From: Ditylenchus dipsaci
Lineage: Eukaryota > Nematoda > Chromadorea > Rhabditida > Anguinidae
Direction: 5' to 3'
Length of the DNA: 64,000 nucleotides
Assembly: GCA_004194705.1 (NCBI GenBank)
Contig: SADC01001204.1
Coordinates: 2,790,001 to 2,854,000 of the forward strand
How positions within the stretch are numbered: the stretch's first letter is position 1; each line of letters starts with the position of its first letter. Of this stretch, positions 19,972 to 32,900 are shown piece by piece. The translations under genes were made by a program, and so were the position numbers. A model generated the notes under the pieces. It was not told the DNA's origin and searched no databases. It worked only from the letters and a program-made list of their open reading frames with translations.

Positions 19972-21950
19972 CACCAAATAAGGTATCTGAATACCCTCTA
20001 GAACGGCCAAAAAGTAGATTTTTGATTAAGAAAAATGTGGAAAGTGCTTTCCCAATTGTTTTTTCATCTTTTCTATACGTAAAAGTGGTCAAATCGCGTG
20101 AAAGCGAGTTTAAAACCGGTTTTCGGACAAGGGGGGGTGGTGGTTGTTTGGAATTTTATACTCCGGCCTTTGGTGGCGCCACAAAGGATACTTGCTTTCT
20201 GTTCGGAAGAATCTCTTATGTCTGCTAGATTTGATGTACAATCAGTTCAAAAATTCTATTATAAGAATTTTCTGCTCTATTCTTAGTATCGAAGTGGTTT
20301 TCTGCAGCAGCAGCATCCGGAGCCGTTCTAAACCCCTATACAACATTGCTTGCGATGGAAAGGGATAAAGAAGTGCGATTTGAATTGTGAAGATTTCGCT
20401 TTTATGTGCTGCTCGTATTGTAATTACTTTCCTTGTTTCACGCATATGTTGTTACATAGGCATTAAGGTGTGGACAAATGAAAATGTTACTCCGCCTGTA
20501 AGTTACTGGACCGGTTTACTAATCGTTCCATTTGACTTAGAAATTCACGCTTAACCATGACAAATTTACCATAATTTTATGATATTTATGTTAATTTTTA
20601 ACAGCCTATGGTGAATATTTTTTTTCGTGATTCCCAAAAATGGCATACCGTATATTCTCTATTAACCCCCCACTCTCTAATAATCCCCCACCCACGGACC
20701 TCATATCTCAGTCTAAAGCAAACATTTCACAAATCTGTTTTTTGCGCTTTCTTAATTAGCATGAGCTCTCCTGATTCCACTTTTCAGATCTTGGTCGATT
20801 GCCCAAAAATCTCAAAATCAACCTTAAAATTTTCCGATTTTTAAAGGGTTGAAAAAAAATCCTCCATGGGGGATTAATAGAGAATATAAAGTATACCATA
20901 AGATTCAGCATGAAAAATGCTACAAGGCTCGAACTTTTCGACCCCCCTCTTTAGGGGGGCTTAAATTGGAGGGGGGGGGGGTAAAATTAGAGAGAGGGCT
21001 TAAATTATAGCAAATACGGTATGCATGCCAGAGTTTCTTTATGCGATAGGCCCAAGTTAACAAAACTATGTTCAAATTCCATCTTTTTGGAGTGTCCAGG
21101 TACTCTTTCCGGGTGGTTTACCTTGCTACCCCAAGGCAAAAAGTCAAGTTTTGGTCAAATTTTTTTTAAAAAAATCCATCTTTTGTGTAGAAAAATGTTA
21201 GAAAATAATTTTTTTTATCGTGTTTCATGCATATATATAAATTACTTGGGAGTCGTTCGAACACTATTCTTAAATAAGCGAGATCAAAAAGTTATGGCCA
21301 AAATAAATGTGGCAGAAAAAATTGGGACTCCCTGTATTTGACGAATCCACTTACCTTTTTGTGTATTTCACTTGTTTTTTATTCATTTAAAAATTTCGTA
21401 AATAAGTGGCTCAGAAACCCTCTTTCATAAACTACTCAGCTTGTTAAATATAAGAAAGAACTTTCCTCTAGAGACAAAAATCAATGTAATTCAAAAAAGG
21501 TCCAAATGGAAATCCCATGTGACCATCATGAATGACCATCCCCATACTCTTTGACACATTCCTACCTAAACTCGTCTTTTCTCGCCGATTTTATTTCAAG
21601 CGAAAGCTAACATGCGCCATAATTTTAATTAAGCGGCATTTTGCGCTCATCCACTTAGGTTTAAGATTTTGCCCTTCAAAGTAAAAAACCACCAATTTAA
21701 TCTCTAAAACTTAAAAATTATATTGATCTATAAAACCTAAAAATTGAAAATAAAAAATCTAAAAACCAACATCCAAAAACACCATTTGCTTCCTGAGATC
21801 CTGAGCTTCAATTTAAAAAAAACCGAAAAATCTAACAGAAACACTTCAAAAAATTAAAAACATCAATTTTTGACAAACAAACAGACAAAACATCTCTGCT
21901 AGAGATTCTCTAGTACTATATAAGAGATAAAAAGTGGTACGAAACATTTC
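19972..21950. other. No gene; CCGTAT-end element and R1 fragment
   Basis: 20646-20898 is a CCGTAT-type element: CCGTATATTCTCTATTAACC at left, GGATTAATAGAGAATATAAAG at right, with TTTTTAAAGGGTTGAAAAAAAAT inside. 21003-21065 repeats its end (CAAATACGGTATGC) and joins an R1 fragment. 21600-21900 is AAAAACC-rich. ORFs at 20022-20445 are unassigned and overlap on both strands. Confidence 0.45.
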
Positions 21951-21982
21951 TCGAACATGGGTATGGAAAAAAGAAGATGCTT

Positions 21983-22442
21983 GAAGGACCATAATTATTG
22001 ATGCAAATGAAAATTTGGCGAATTCAAATGCGCGCGGGACACGTCTCTTTCGTCTAGCACTCTACTCTTTGGAGTTATTTCAAGCGACCCAAAAGAGTAG
22101 AGTGAGAGACGAAAGAGAAGTGTCCCGCGCGCATTTAAATCTGTCTACCGTATTTTCTCTATTTATTACCCCTCTCTAATAATTACCCCCTCTCTATTAA
22201 TTACCCCCATAGGCACCCCGTATCTCAGCTCAAAAAAAAATATTTTGCAAATCTGTTTTTTGCGTTTTCTTAATCACCACGAACTTAGTTGATTCCACTT
22301 TTTAGATTTTGGTTGAGCACCAAAAATCTCAAAATCAAAATAATTCTTTTTGATTTTTCAGGAGTTGAAAAATAATTACCCCGGTGTAATTAATAGAAAA
22401 TACGGTAATTCTCATTTGCATCAATAAGTATGGTCCTTTAAG
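21983..22442. mobile_element. GGACCAT TTAA-type element with nested CCGTAT MITE
   Basis: The outer ends are TTGAAGGACCATAATTATTG (21983) and CAATAAGTATGGTCCTTTAA (22423-22442), with TTAA at the right and a mutated TTGA at the left. The inner palindrome is GAGACGAAAGAG..CTCTTTCGTCT around CTCTACTCTTTGG. The nested element 22146-22408 has ends TACCGTATTTTCTCTATTTA / TAATTAATAGAAAATACGGTA, with TA outside, so it arrived later. Confidence 0.75.
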
Positions 22443-23919
22443 AAAAAAGAAGATTGAATTTCAATTCTTCATAACACTTTTCGATTTGGAAGATTCCTGG
22501 AAGCATGACCATTCAAATTGAAGTGGCAATAGAATTCCAGCTAGACCTGCTGTTCTCGTGTGCTACACTACCCATAAAACCTTTATTGCTGAAAAAAAGT
22601 TTGTTTGTCTTTACAGCCTTTTTTCAACAACAAAACAGTCATTTTCATTTTCAAAGGTGGTATTTTACAAAAGGTCCCAATCAAAAAAAAAATATAATAA
22701 AAAAATATGTCGAGGCTGCGTGCGTGCTTATCAATCAATATCAGCCTCTATTTCTATATGCCTGTCCATTTTTTTGGTTTTTTATTTTAGATCTTTTATA
22801 TGCTGTTCACAAGCTGCATGTCATTCACGCAATTTGCCACCATACATGTCATTCGGGCCGATCTCTGGCACCGCTTGCGCATCACGAGCTCTCGTGTATA
22901 CCATTGACATGTTTTCGACGATATCTTGTAAACATGTTTTCGCACACCCCATTATATATTTCTTTTTATCATTTTGCTTAGCTCTGTGCTCTTATTTACT
23001 CGAAAAATCAGTTCTGTTTGAAAAACTGAAAAAAAAATTTCTAACAATGATTTTTTAAAATTGTTTTAGAGTGCTTTTGATAAGTTGACACAAAAAGGTG
23101 TCGGCGAATTGATAGTCAACTGTGTTCTTATATAGCGAAATTTGAAGCAGTGCTATAAATGGTAGCGGTGCCGAAAATTTGAAGACTGGTGCACGGTGCG
23201 GTGCCCGGTGCCGAAAATTTCAGAGGTCGGAGCCTGGTGCGGTGCCCGGTGCCAAGATTTTACAGGCTAGCTCAGGGCCACCATCTCAAATTGTTTAAAA
23301 AAGGGCATTTTGTCAAAAACAGGAATTTGATGAAAAAAGTGTATTCTATCCAGGGCTTATTGCCATTTTGAAGCGAAAAAAAAGATTTTGACTAAAACTT
23401 CGAAAATAAAAAAGAACTTGGGGTTGCCAAAAAAAAATGGACAAACCTTTTTAAGAAAGACATATGGCAGCCCTGGTTTAACTTATGCTTGAATTGTGCT
23501 TGAATTCTTAAAAATTTACTGCATATTGACAGTTACTAACAGTTATTTTTGACGATTAGTGAAAACTCTAGTCAATTTTTGAGAATTTAGCAAAGTGTAA
23601 ATGCGACTCGAATTTTTTAAATAAAATAAATAAATGCATTGAAAGATTATTTAAGGTATTATTCCAATCATCAAGTGCAGTTAAGTTTTTTCGTGCTTTA
23701 AAAGTTTTGAACTTTTTTTTCGGAATCTTTTTTCTATAAAGCTTATTGATACACGTGTTATTTTTCACAATTTATAGATTTAAAGGTTGTTGGAACGAAA
23801 CTGTTTTTACCAGAAAATTATTACGTTAATTAAAACTAATTGGATAATTTATTTAAAAATGTGTTTAATAAAGAAAATAAAACTCTTTCGAAATTGGGAA
23901 TGTTTACCTTATGAATGGG
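22443..23919. other. No gene recognised; GGTGCCGAAAATTT repeat
   Basis: 22505-23058 has two overlapping plus-strand ORFs (158 and 166 codons) in different frames, with no known domain and no good splice signals; I do not call them. 23165-23265 repeats GCGGTGCCCGGTGCCGAAAATTT. The rest is AT-rich and featureless. Confidence 0.4.
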
Positions 23920-23926
23920 TATAAAA
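23920..23926 (+). promoter_or_regulatory. TATA box of gene C
   Basis: GGGTATAAAACACC lies 76 bp before the proposed ATG at 23996. It is a strong TATA match, and the transcript would begin near 23950. Confidence 0.6.
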
Positions 23927-23995
23927 CACCCACTGTTTTACTGTAAATCTCCAGCCTTTTTGTCTTAAATATTCCGCTTGTGAAAAAAGGATATT

Positions 23996-26900
23996 ATGGC
24001 AACAAAGATTTGGTCGGAGTCTTTTCGCTTTTTTTTTAAACTTTAGACAGTCGTAATGCTCATCTTAGGCCCCAAAAACCAAACAAAAAATTGCGTGCAG
24101 GTAGGCTACAGGTATTTTTCACATATTTTTTTATTATATTTAATAAAAAAAATTATTATCAAAATGACTTTACTAAAAGTCACAAATGCTGATAAAGCAA
24201 AATGCTGTTGTTGTTGTTGCTATAAAATTAAAAGTTAAAAATTAAATATGTTTTGTTTGTTACTTTTTAAATTTTTAGCCTACATCCAACCTAGCACTAG
24301 TAATAGCTTCGATGATCTTCGAAACAAAATAACAGGTATGTTTCACATTTTGATGTCGAGCAACGTTATGCCCGACGAGTAAACCGTTCTGTATTTTGTA
24401 AAAATTTTACATGCAAACAAAAAACAATTCAAAAACATTACTGACAAAATTAGGATGGTCCCACGCGAATTCAAAATTTCCAAATTGCTGTGCTTATCAA
24501 GTTTCATGGTCCTTTATATAGGCTTTCAAAATATTTTAATTTGTTTTTGAATCTTTAACTTAAATGATGAAGGATATGTTTTACACGGATTATTGAGTTT
24601 GAAAACAAAAAATCGAGATTTTTAATAAAAGAGACCAAGGCATATTTTTCCGAGGGGACCACGAACACATATAGAGCCGCTGTATTTATTTCTTAAGTTC
24701 ATATTTATAAGCATTTTTTTAAATATTTTTTAAGTTTGTATCTATTTATGTATAGAAATAGAAACGGCAACCTGAGAAATTGCAATGTTTTCAGAAAGTT
24801 TTCAGGAACTTCCTAAAAGTACAGTCAAACCTCGATTTAACAACCCCCACCTCAACTTCGTTCCCACCTAGGGTCCGACACTTTTTTGACCCAGTTTTCG
24901 AAATATTTTATGGATTCTGTTTAATGAAAAAAATGTGGACCGACAATTTATAACAAAATTTAAAAATCGTCAGGCTGTATAATACCTTTTTAGAACCAAG
25001 TTTTGACCATGAAGTTAATGATTTGGAAGAGGGATATGTTAAATCTCTAGCTATTTCAACAAATTTAACTGTCGAACCACACAATACGGAAAAACATCCT
25101 TCAATACTGGCAGATTTGGAGAAGCTAGTTAACTTACGAACATTTTCTTTCAAAGCCGTCTCTGATGTCATCCAGGAAGACTTCCGAAATTTAGAACAAT
25201 GCATTTGCAATCCTTCCCGTCATGCTCAAATGGGTAGGCCAATGCATTTAATTATATTTGCTTGACTGATCACTTAATTTTAGATACGTTGATAGGACGA
25301 TTAAAATACAATATAAAAACTTTTTCTGAAAAGATAATTTACACTGAAGCTAGTGTTAGGCGTCTTAAGAGTCTTATAGCTAGAACTACTTCAACCGGAC
25401 ACCCCAACAGCTTTGAAAATTCCATTTCTCAAGCTGAATTAGCTGCAACAAGTGCTTATTCACAGCCTTGGTTGAAAGAAGATTTTTTGACAAATTTAAC
25501 AATAGCACTAAATTTATCAACTGAAAAAGATTTGGAAAATGAGGTGATACAAATAATTAATGATATGAACAGTTCTACTAATCAACTCAAAAATCTTATG
25601 ATGACAAAGAATCCTATTTTGCGTTCTAAGCGAGAAATCGGTGGTAAGATGTTAGAACATTACTTTACAATATTTTTTATTTAAAATTCAAAAAGCAATA
25701 ATAATAATAAAGAAAACCGACGCTACTTGCATATACCCCCAATTCAATTTTTTTGAATGTTCCCAAACACCCTATATCGACTCAAAACCGCGTCAAGAGT
25801 TAAAAAAGATAGTATTTTTTAGTTCCGATTGGGTTTTAGACAAAAAAATTTTTTGTGCATTTTTAAATTTGTGGCCTAGATAGCTCAGTGCTATAGCAGC
25901 GTTGTGTGTGGTTGTCCGTAAAAGCCCAAGTGCACCCCCCCCCCCCCCCCATGGTTGCACTTGGTATCTGTCGTGGTTGTCGTCCTCAGGTTCGATTCAT
26001 CTGTCTGCTCTGTTATTTCTGATCATTTATGTTAATACATAAAAGATAATTTAAAAAATGATTTCGCAGTAAAAAAAGTGTCCCGCGCGCATTCGAATTT
26101 GCCAAAATTCTTATTGTTATCAACAAGTATGGTCCTTTAACAAGATGCTACTTCCATATACCCCCAATTCAAGCATTCAACTTTCGTAATTAAAAATTTA
26201 AAACTTTATCGACAACTTTTGCCTCCCACCCATCCAGTATCGATGGTATTTTCAGGGTATTCTAGGGTCGTTTTTAAGTAATTTATTACTTTTTTTCTTA
26301 CCCGATCCAGTCTTTGTCTGCAGTTCATTACCAGAGCATAAACAACGACAACATGGCAAATGACACTGAGATTTCTTTGGAGACTCTCCTTTTTTCTTTT
26401 CTTCTTCTTGTTGCTTGTGTTGAATGGCCACCACGCTGAGCCACCAAAGGTCTAATAGTCTATTACATGAGCTGAGTGGATTCAGTCACCAGAATTTTCG
26501 AGCGCTTCTGAATCACCACCAACCAACATGACATTGGCGTCCAGAGCTACTTGACTGGTAAACTTGCTCCTTCATCCATATTCACCAGCTTCATTGGCAA
26601 TGGATAATATTTTCGCCTTCCTCTTAGTCATAACCAAGACCTTTTGGTACTTGGTCATCGCTTACAGGTTAATGTGGTTCTGAGATCCGCACGCCCGCTA
26701 ACGGTGAAAAGTCCCCCTAATAAACTTTGAAAAAGCATACTTACTTAGTCTTCGACCTCTTTAATGAGCAATCGACGTCATTTAGCCTCGACCTTCCTCT
26801 TCAGTGCCCAGTAGGGCCATCGCTAGAGTAGAGCAGTTAATTGTACTAAGCTTTGGCTTCACCTCGGGCACTAGGCCATACGCCTTCATTTTCAAAATAG

Positions 26901-29900
26901 TGCATGGCATCCCTTTACGAGCAAGATTTCTTTAGATTCTTAAGAACGAAGCTAAAATGATTTGCTAGTCAACGGGCTGGGTTTTTTTTGGTGCGAGAAA
27001 AAAGTCGTCTCTAAAACGTGTCATTTCTGTGGTTTTAAAACAAATTAATCAATATTTTAGTGAAACTGCAAGAAGATCTGAACATTTTACAAACTAGCGT
27101 TCATAAAATACTACAAAAACGACATCTTTTTGAAGCGCATCAACTAGAAAAATGGCTTCAAGAGCCCAAGCTCTTCCAAAGAAACACTGAATGTAAGCAC
27201 AGTCTGGTGGAAATTGTGCACAATGCGATCTATTTGCAACTGCTTCTTAATGAAGTCAAAGAAATGAAAGAAATGCACTCTCTTTTGAATGAAACAAAAT
27301 CCATTCAACACAACAGTGAGTTTCATTGAATAGTTGCTCAACAAAATTTTAAGTTTTTTAGATCACCAGACTGCACAGGCTGTTTTAGATAGTATTGGAA
27401 ATAAGAAAAATGTGATATCTGAAAGACTCACTATTCTCAATCACAAAATGGAAAATTTCATAGTTGATATTGCTAAGAAAGCCCTTTTGATCCTTACTCC
27501 ACTGACTACATAAATCTACTGAATCAATCAAAAAATGTGAACGACATATTTATTGTTGACTTTTTCAAAAACGCGCAAGGTAAATCTATCATTTTATTTT
27601 TAAAATTTTTTTAATGTTTTAGAACATCATGGCGTGAACGAAACGTACAATCTGCACACCAAAACTTTTGAAAAAGCTACAATGCTTAAAAAAGATGTCG
27701 ATAATGCATTTTTAGACAATCATACAATGGAAAATTGTAAGCTTCGGACAAGGAACATATTGAACTCTATGGTACGATTAAAAAATTTCGACAACGCTTT
27801 CTTGTAAAGCATAGTCAATTTACTATAAAAATTTCAACAATTTTGTCGAACTCCTGTGGATTTTCGAAACATATTTTCAAAGGCGAAAATTTCGCGGGAG
27901 AAGATTCCGCGAGGGAAAATTCCGCGGATTTTTGATGTTTCTGCTAAGAAAAAAATGAATTCTGACATCGGATTCGTGTTCAACATGGTCGATTGTATAC
28001 CAAAGCGTTTTGAAATCTAATATTCGTGATCGAATTTAAAATATTGAACTTTTTAAAATGTTTGTTTGTCTCGAGGGGAATTTTAGAATAAAAGTTAAGC
28101 TTACATTTGAAGTTGGATAATCTGTAATCGACCATTCTGAACATGAATCTGGTGTCAGAATTTCGTTTTTCTCAGCAGGAATTTAAAAAAATCAATTTCC
28201 GCGGAATTTTTACCGCGTAATTTTCTCTCGCGGAGTTTCTCCTGCGGAACTTTCGCTTTGCCAGTGTTTCCATGAGCTCACTGTGAGTAGGAATCTCGCT
28301 AAGAATCTCACTCACATGGCTTTTTTCAGCTCTCACTATCACTTACTTTCTGTGAGGACAAATTTTTGTTCTCACTCACTCTCCCTCACAAGCCAAAAAA
28401 ACGTCCTTACTTTCGAACGTTACTACTCATTTGCGCAAAACTCATTTGCGCAAATTTTTTAAAGTTACAGGTTCAAATCCCGGTGGTAGCAGAAATTATT
28501 TTTTCTTCACTGGAATAACTTTGAAGGTATCATACCCTATTCAAATAGAAACCCCAGTCCTGAATTAGTCCTGTAAGGCCACGTATCCAATTAGTGGTTT
28601 CTCCTCTCACTCCCACTATGGCTTTCACTCTCACTCTCAGTGTTGTACCCAATAGGAAAAATTTGCCTCTCAGTATTATATTCACTTTCAGTGTATTCAA
28701 TGACCTTTCTGGACTCTCACTTTCAGTAAAAATTTGCTGTAATTTTAATTTTTAGTCTTAACCGACCAAACCAAGTGGTCATCCACTTGCAGCAAAAACC
28801 TGGAGCAAAAACTTTTTTTACTTTTTCGGGCCTTAAAACTTGTTTTCTGGACTAATTCGGGTATGCTGAAAATGGTTTGATAGTGATAAAATACCGTTTT
28901 GTAGGGTATTTCTTGAGTTTTGGTAAAATCCAGTTTGGGTAAAATCAATTATTGCCGAATACTCAAAAAATACTCGACGAAACGGCATTTCACCACTATC
29001 AAACCATCTTCAGCATGCCTGAATTTGTCCAAAAACAAGTTTCGGAACATGAAAAACGTAAAAAAATCATTGATCCAAGTGGACGACCACTTGGTTTAGT
29101 TGGTGCATGGATTATCCAGTGGAACTGAAGTTGGATCATAGAAAAAATTTTAAATTTCAAGAGTTCTTTACAAGACGAAAATATTACTACCCAGGAGTTT
29201 TACCTGAGTTCTTCAACCTCGGTACGACCACCTGGGTACAACAAAACCAAGTGGTCGTCCACTTGGATTAAAAAAATTTACGTTTTTCATGTTCCAAAAC
29301 CTTTTTTTCTGAATTGATTTAGGCATGCAAAGTTTGTTTGTCCACTCACAATAATCCACAAAGGTTTAAGGTCGACCACCTTGGAGTGGGTAACTACCCA
29401 CGGTATTGATATTCCAGTTGGTTAAACAGCATTTTGGTCTTAACAAACCGTGTTCAGGTTACAATTTTGGATAGGGTACATTGATTTTTAATTACTTCAA
29501 ACTTAATCCAAAATATCGGATTCTGGAGTTGAATGCCTATTCAAAAGAAGTCGAGGTGGACCTCCTATCCAACCTGAAGTTTACTGATGTTATAAAAACT
29601 AGTTTATGGTTGTTATTCAAGAAAAAATACTTTCTGCTACCACCTGGATTCGAACCTGTAACTTTAAATAATTTGCGCAAATGAGTTTTGCGCAAATGAG
29701 TAGTAATCCTTTCGAATATGCTTCTATTTTGGCTTAATTTTTAAGCCTAGTGTCCAATGACTGAGAGGAAATTCCATGTTTTATAACGCGAGATGGGCTG
29801 TAAACTTTTTTTGTTCATAAAATTTTTTCATTTGGTCACATTTTGTAGCTAAGATTCAGGGCTACCCAATAAAAAATTTTCGAGCCAAAAATCTCTGAAG

Positions 29901-32900
29901 AAACTTTGATAAAAATGTGTTTCCTCTCACTCTGCCTTTCACTCTGCCATTCACTCTAATGACTGAAAGGCAGAGTGAAAGGCAGAGTAAGAGGAGACGA
30001 ATTTTTATCTAAGTTTATTTAGAGATTTGTGGCTGGAAAATTTTTTATTGGGTAGCCCTGAATCTTAGCTACAAAATGTGACCAAATGAAAAAATTTTAT
30101 GAACAAAAAGAAGTTTACAGCCCATCCCGCGTTATAAAACATGGAATTTCCTCTCAGTCATTGGACACTAGGCTTTACTAAGATTCCTAGGTCTAATGAG
30201 ATTCTTACTGTGAGTAAAAAATTTGTTCATTCTCACTCTCCCTGACAGGCTGTGAAAACACAAAAATTTTGCTCAAAGCCTGTGAGGGCAGATGTCATTC
30301 TCACTCACAGGTTTAAAATCATGAAAAAGAGTCCTCATCAAAACACTGACTTTCACACAGTCATGCCCCAACTCAGTGATATCTTTAAAAATTCGATCCC
30401 CACCTGATTCCGACACCTTTTTGCAACAATTGGTTTTATAAAAGGGTCGAACCCAGCCGGGATCGAACTTTTAAATATGTTCATACATCGAGGCTTGACT
30501 GCAGAAAAATATGTTTTCAGAAATCAACAAGAGGGGCCAACGCAGTATTGGGCGTGATATTTCTAGGGTATCTGAATCGGATTTTTTCTGTCTGTTTGCC
30601 AGAAATATTAAAATTTCATGAAGTTAATCGATTATGCTTTACAAGATAGCATTGTCGAAATTTTCGAATCGAATATTACAGTTTCATATGTTGCCCAGGG
30701 AGTAAATTTTTCAAAAATAACTGGAAATTTTAGTAACGCAAGGCAAATTAGATGAGTTTGAAGCTGATCACAAACATCTAGTACAAAATTTAACTGATAT
30801 AGAAAGAGGTAATCAAAAGTTTTCTCGAAAAGTGATTCATCATGACAATGCGGGCAATAATATTAAACAATTACACTATGGTGATCCGGAAAATTTATTG
30901 GAACAATTTTATCAAATGGATGCCCAAGTTGAAGAACTGAGACAGCTGATAGAAAGTATAGGAAGGACAACCCATCAATACAGTCAAAGTATTTTTTAAG
31001 CAAATACAAAAATTATTGAAAAAGGCGATAAAAAGGCGACCACTTACCTCCACCCCCACACCCCCCCCCCCCTTAGTGCATAAGTACCGATTTTCCAACT
31101 ATAATAACGTTTTATAATCTTTATTTTTTTTCAGATAAAGATCTCTTTGAGAAACTGAAAATATTGAACAAAGACATCATAGACTATAAAAATGGCATAG
31201 ACAGAAAGCATGCCAGCATAAGAGAAGCAGAAGAAAGACCTGTTCTAAAATCTCAACGTGACTTTTCTACTATTTTTAAAAGAACATTTTTACGTGTAAC
31301 ATTTTAGGTGGCTCTACACAAAGACATATTTCTGAACTTCAAGCTTCAAAAAGTACTTTGCAGGAAGTTGAAAATAAAGTCAGGATATTTTACAATGAAC
31401 TTGAAGTTTTGATGAAACCGTTGCTTATTGAGAACAGTGCTTCACGAAAACTGCACCCTATATGCTTTAAAATACAACATAACATCCAAAACTTGCTTCA
31501 AACCATATCCTCAGACCGCTTAGATAGGTCTAAGTATTTAGACGAACGAATCAATCAACATTTTTATACAAAGAAAGAGCAGAAAAAGGTGGGTTTTATA
31601 GACCCAATATACCGTATTATCTCTATTAAATGCCCCGAGGCGTTTAGTTTTTAAATCCTCAAAATTTCCGAATTTTTTTTTATCAAAAATAGCCTTAAAG
31701 GGACATGCCCACGCTAATATGAGGTGGTGCCCGGGGGCTTCGAAAATTTTCCTAATCATTTTTTGATTGAACTTTTGGTTCTAACAAAACACGGACTAGG
31801 ATTAAGTTTTAGACTTAGTTTTGTTAGAAACCAATTAAAAAATCTGTACAAAAGTTTAGTGATTAGGAAAAAAATTTGAATTCTCGGGCAGCACCTCTTA
31901 TTAGCGTGGGAATGCCCTTTTAAAAGGGCATGCTCGCCGCCGATGGAAATATTTTAAAAGGCTGGTACCATCAAAATTAAAATGAGAATAAATTTGACGA
32001 AATTTCGTAAAAGTCGAGGAAAAAGTATACCTCCAGTGGGAATCGAACCGACGACCAACTTTCACAGTTCGGCCACCGATGCTATTAGATAATGGAAGTG
32101 TTTTTTTAATTACTTATTCCCCACAGGGTACTCAATTTAAAATAATTTACAAAATAATTCTCGTTTGAATTGACCTGGTACCGCCTTACAAAATATTTCC
32201 ATCGGCGGCGAGCATGCTTCTTTAACTCTGAAACCCTAGTTATAAACAAGTAATGAAGGGAGGGGGGGGTGACGTTTATTAGAGAGGAAGCATTAATTAC
32301 AGAAAACCGAGTAGCGCCAATTTTTTTTAGAACAATATTGAAAAAGAATTAAATAATGCAAATGTGGAAATAACAAGCCTTGACACGAATCATAATCGTA
32401 AGATTTTTCCATAAATATTTTCAAGAAAAAAAACCATAACTTTAGGAAACCATGGTCATGTGAATCAAATTAGAAACACCTTGGAAAACATACGTAAAAA
32501 GAAGCTAGAAAGTAAATACCTTGCAGGTGAAGAAAATGATATAGGAACAAACGTTGAGAAATCGCTTGGACGACTAAGCCTTGCCGAGAGGGCTATACAA
32601 GCTAGTATGTTATTTGGATTTGAGAAATTCACTCATTTATTCTAATAGAGTAGTTTTAATATATGGGACCGAAACTTAGTTTCGGCCAAACTAAATGGGG
32701 TGGCCCGTCTTTATTATTGTAGCAATAACTAGGGTTATCGAGCGCTCAAAAAAGGTTGACATCATCGAGCGCTTGACTCGAAAGCCCGACATTTTTTACA
32801 AGTTTATTGAGCATAAATACATATAACAAGTCATACATCTGACTATAAGAAAATGCTAATAATTTCCTCTGGCTCTTCTTTGTTTTTTTCGACCTCTTCA

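Noticed and set aside
22505..23058. Two long overlapping plus-strand ORFs (158 and 166 codons)
   Set aside because: They lie in different frames of the same DNA, are Phe/Ser/Cys-rich as AT-rich noise is, and have no domain or splice context.
25875..26000. A working tRNA gene
   Set aside because: A- and B-box words are more than 100 bp apart, separated by a C17 run and a piece of another repeat; no acceptor stem pairs.
26252..26434. Lys-rich, Cys-containing minus-strand ORF in gene C intron 4
   Set aside because: No start context or splice sites, and its Lys/Glu richness comes from a TTTTCTTCTTC tract.
32040..32092. A working tRNA-Leu/Ser gene on the minus strand
   Set aside because: The boxes are only about 15 nt apart and no acceptor stem or anticodon arm can be formed.
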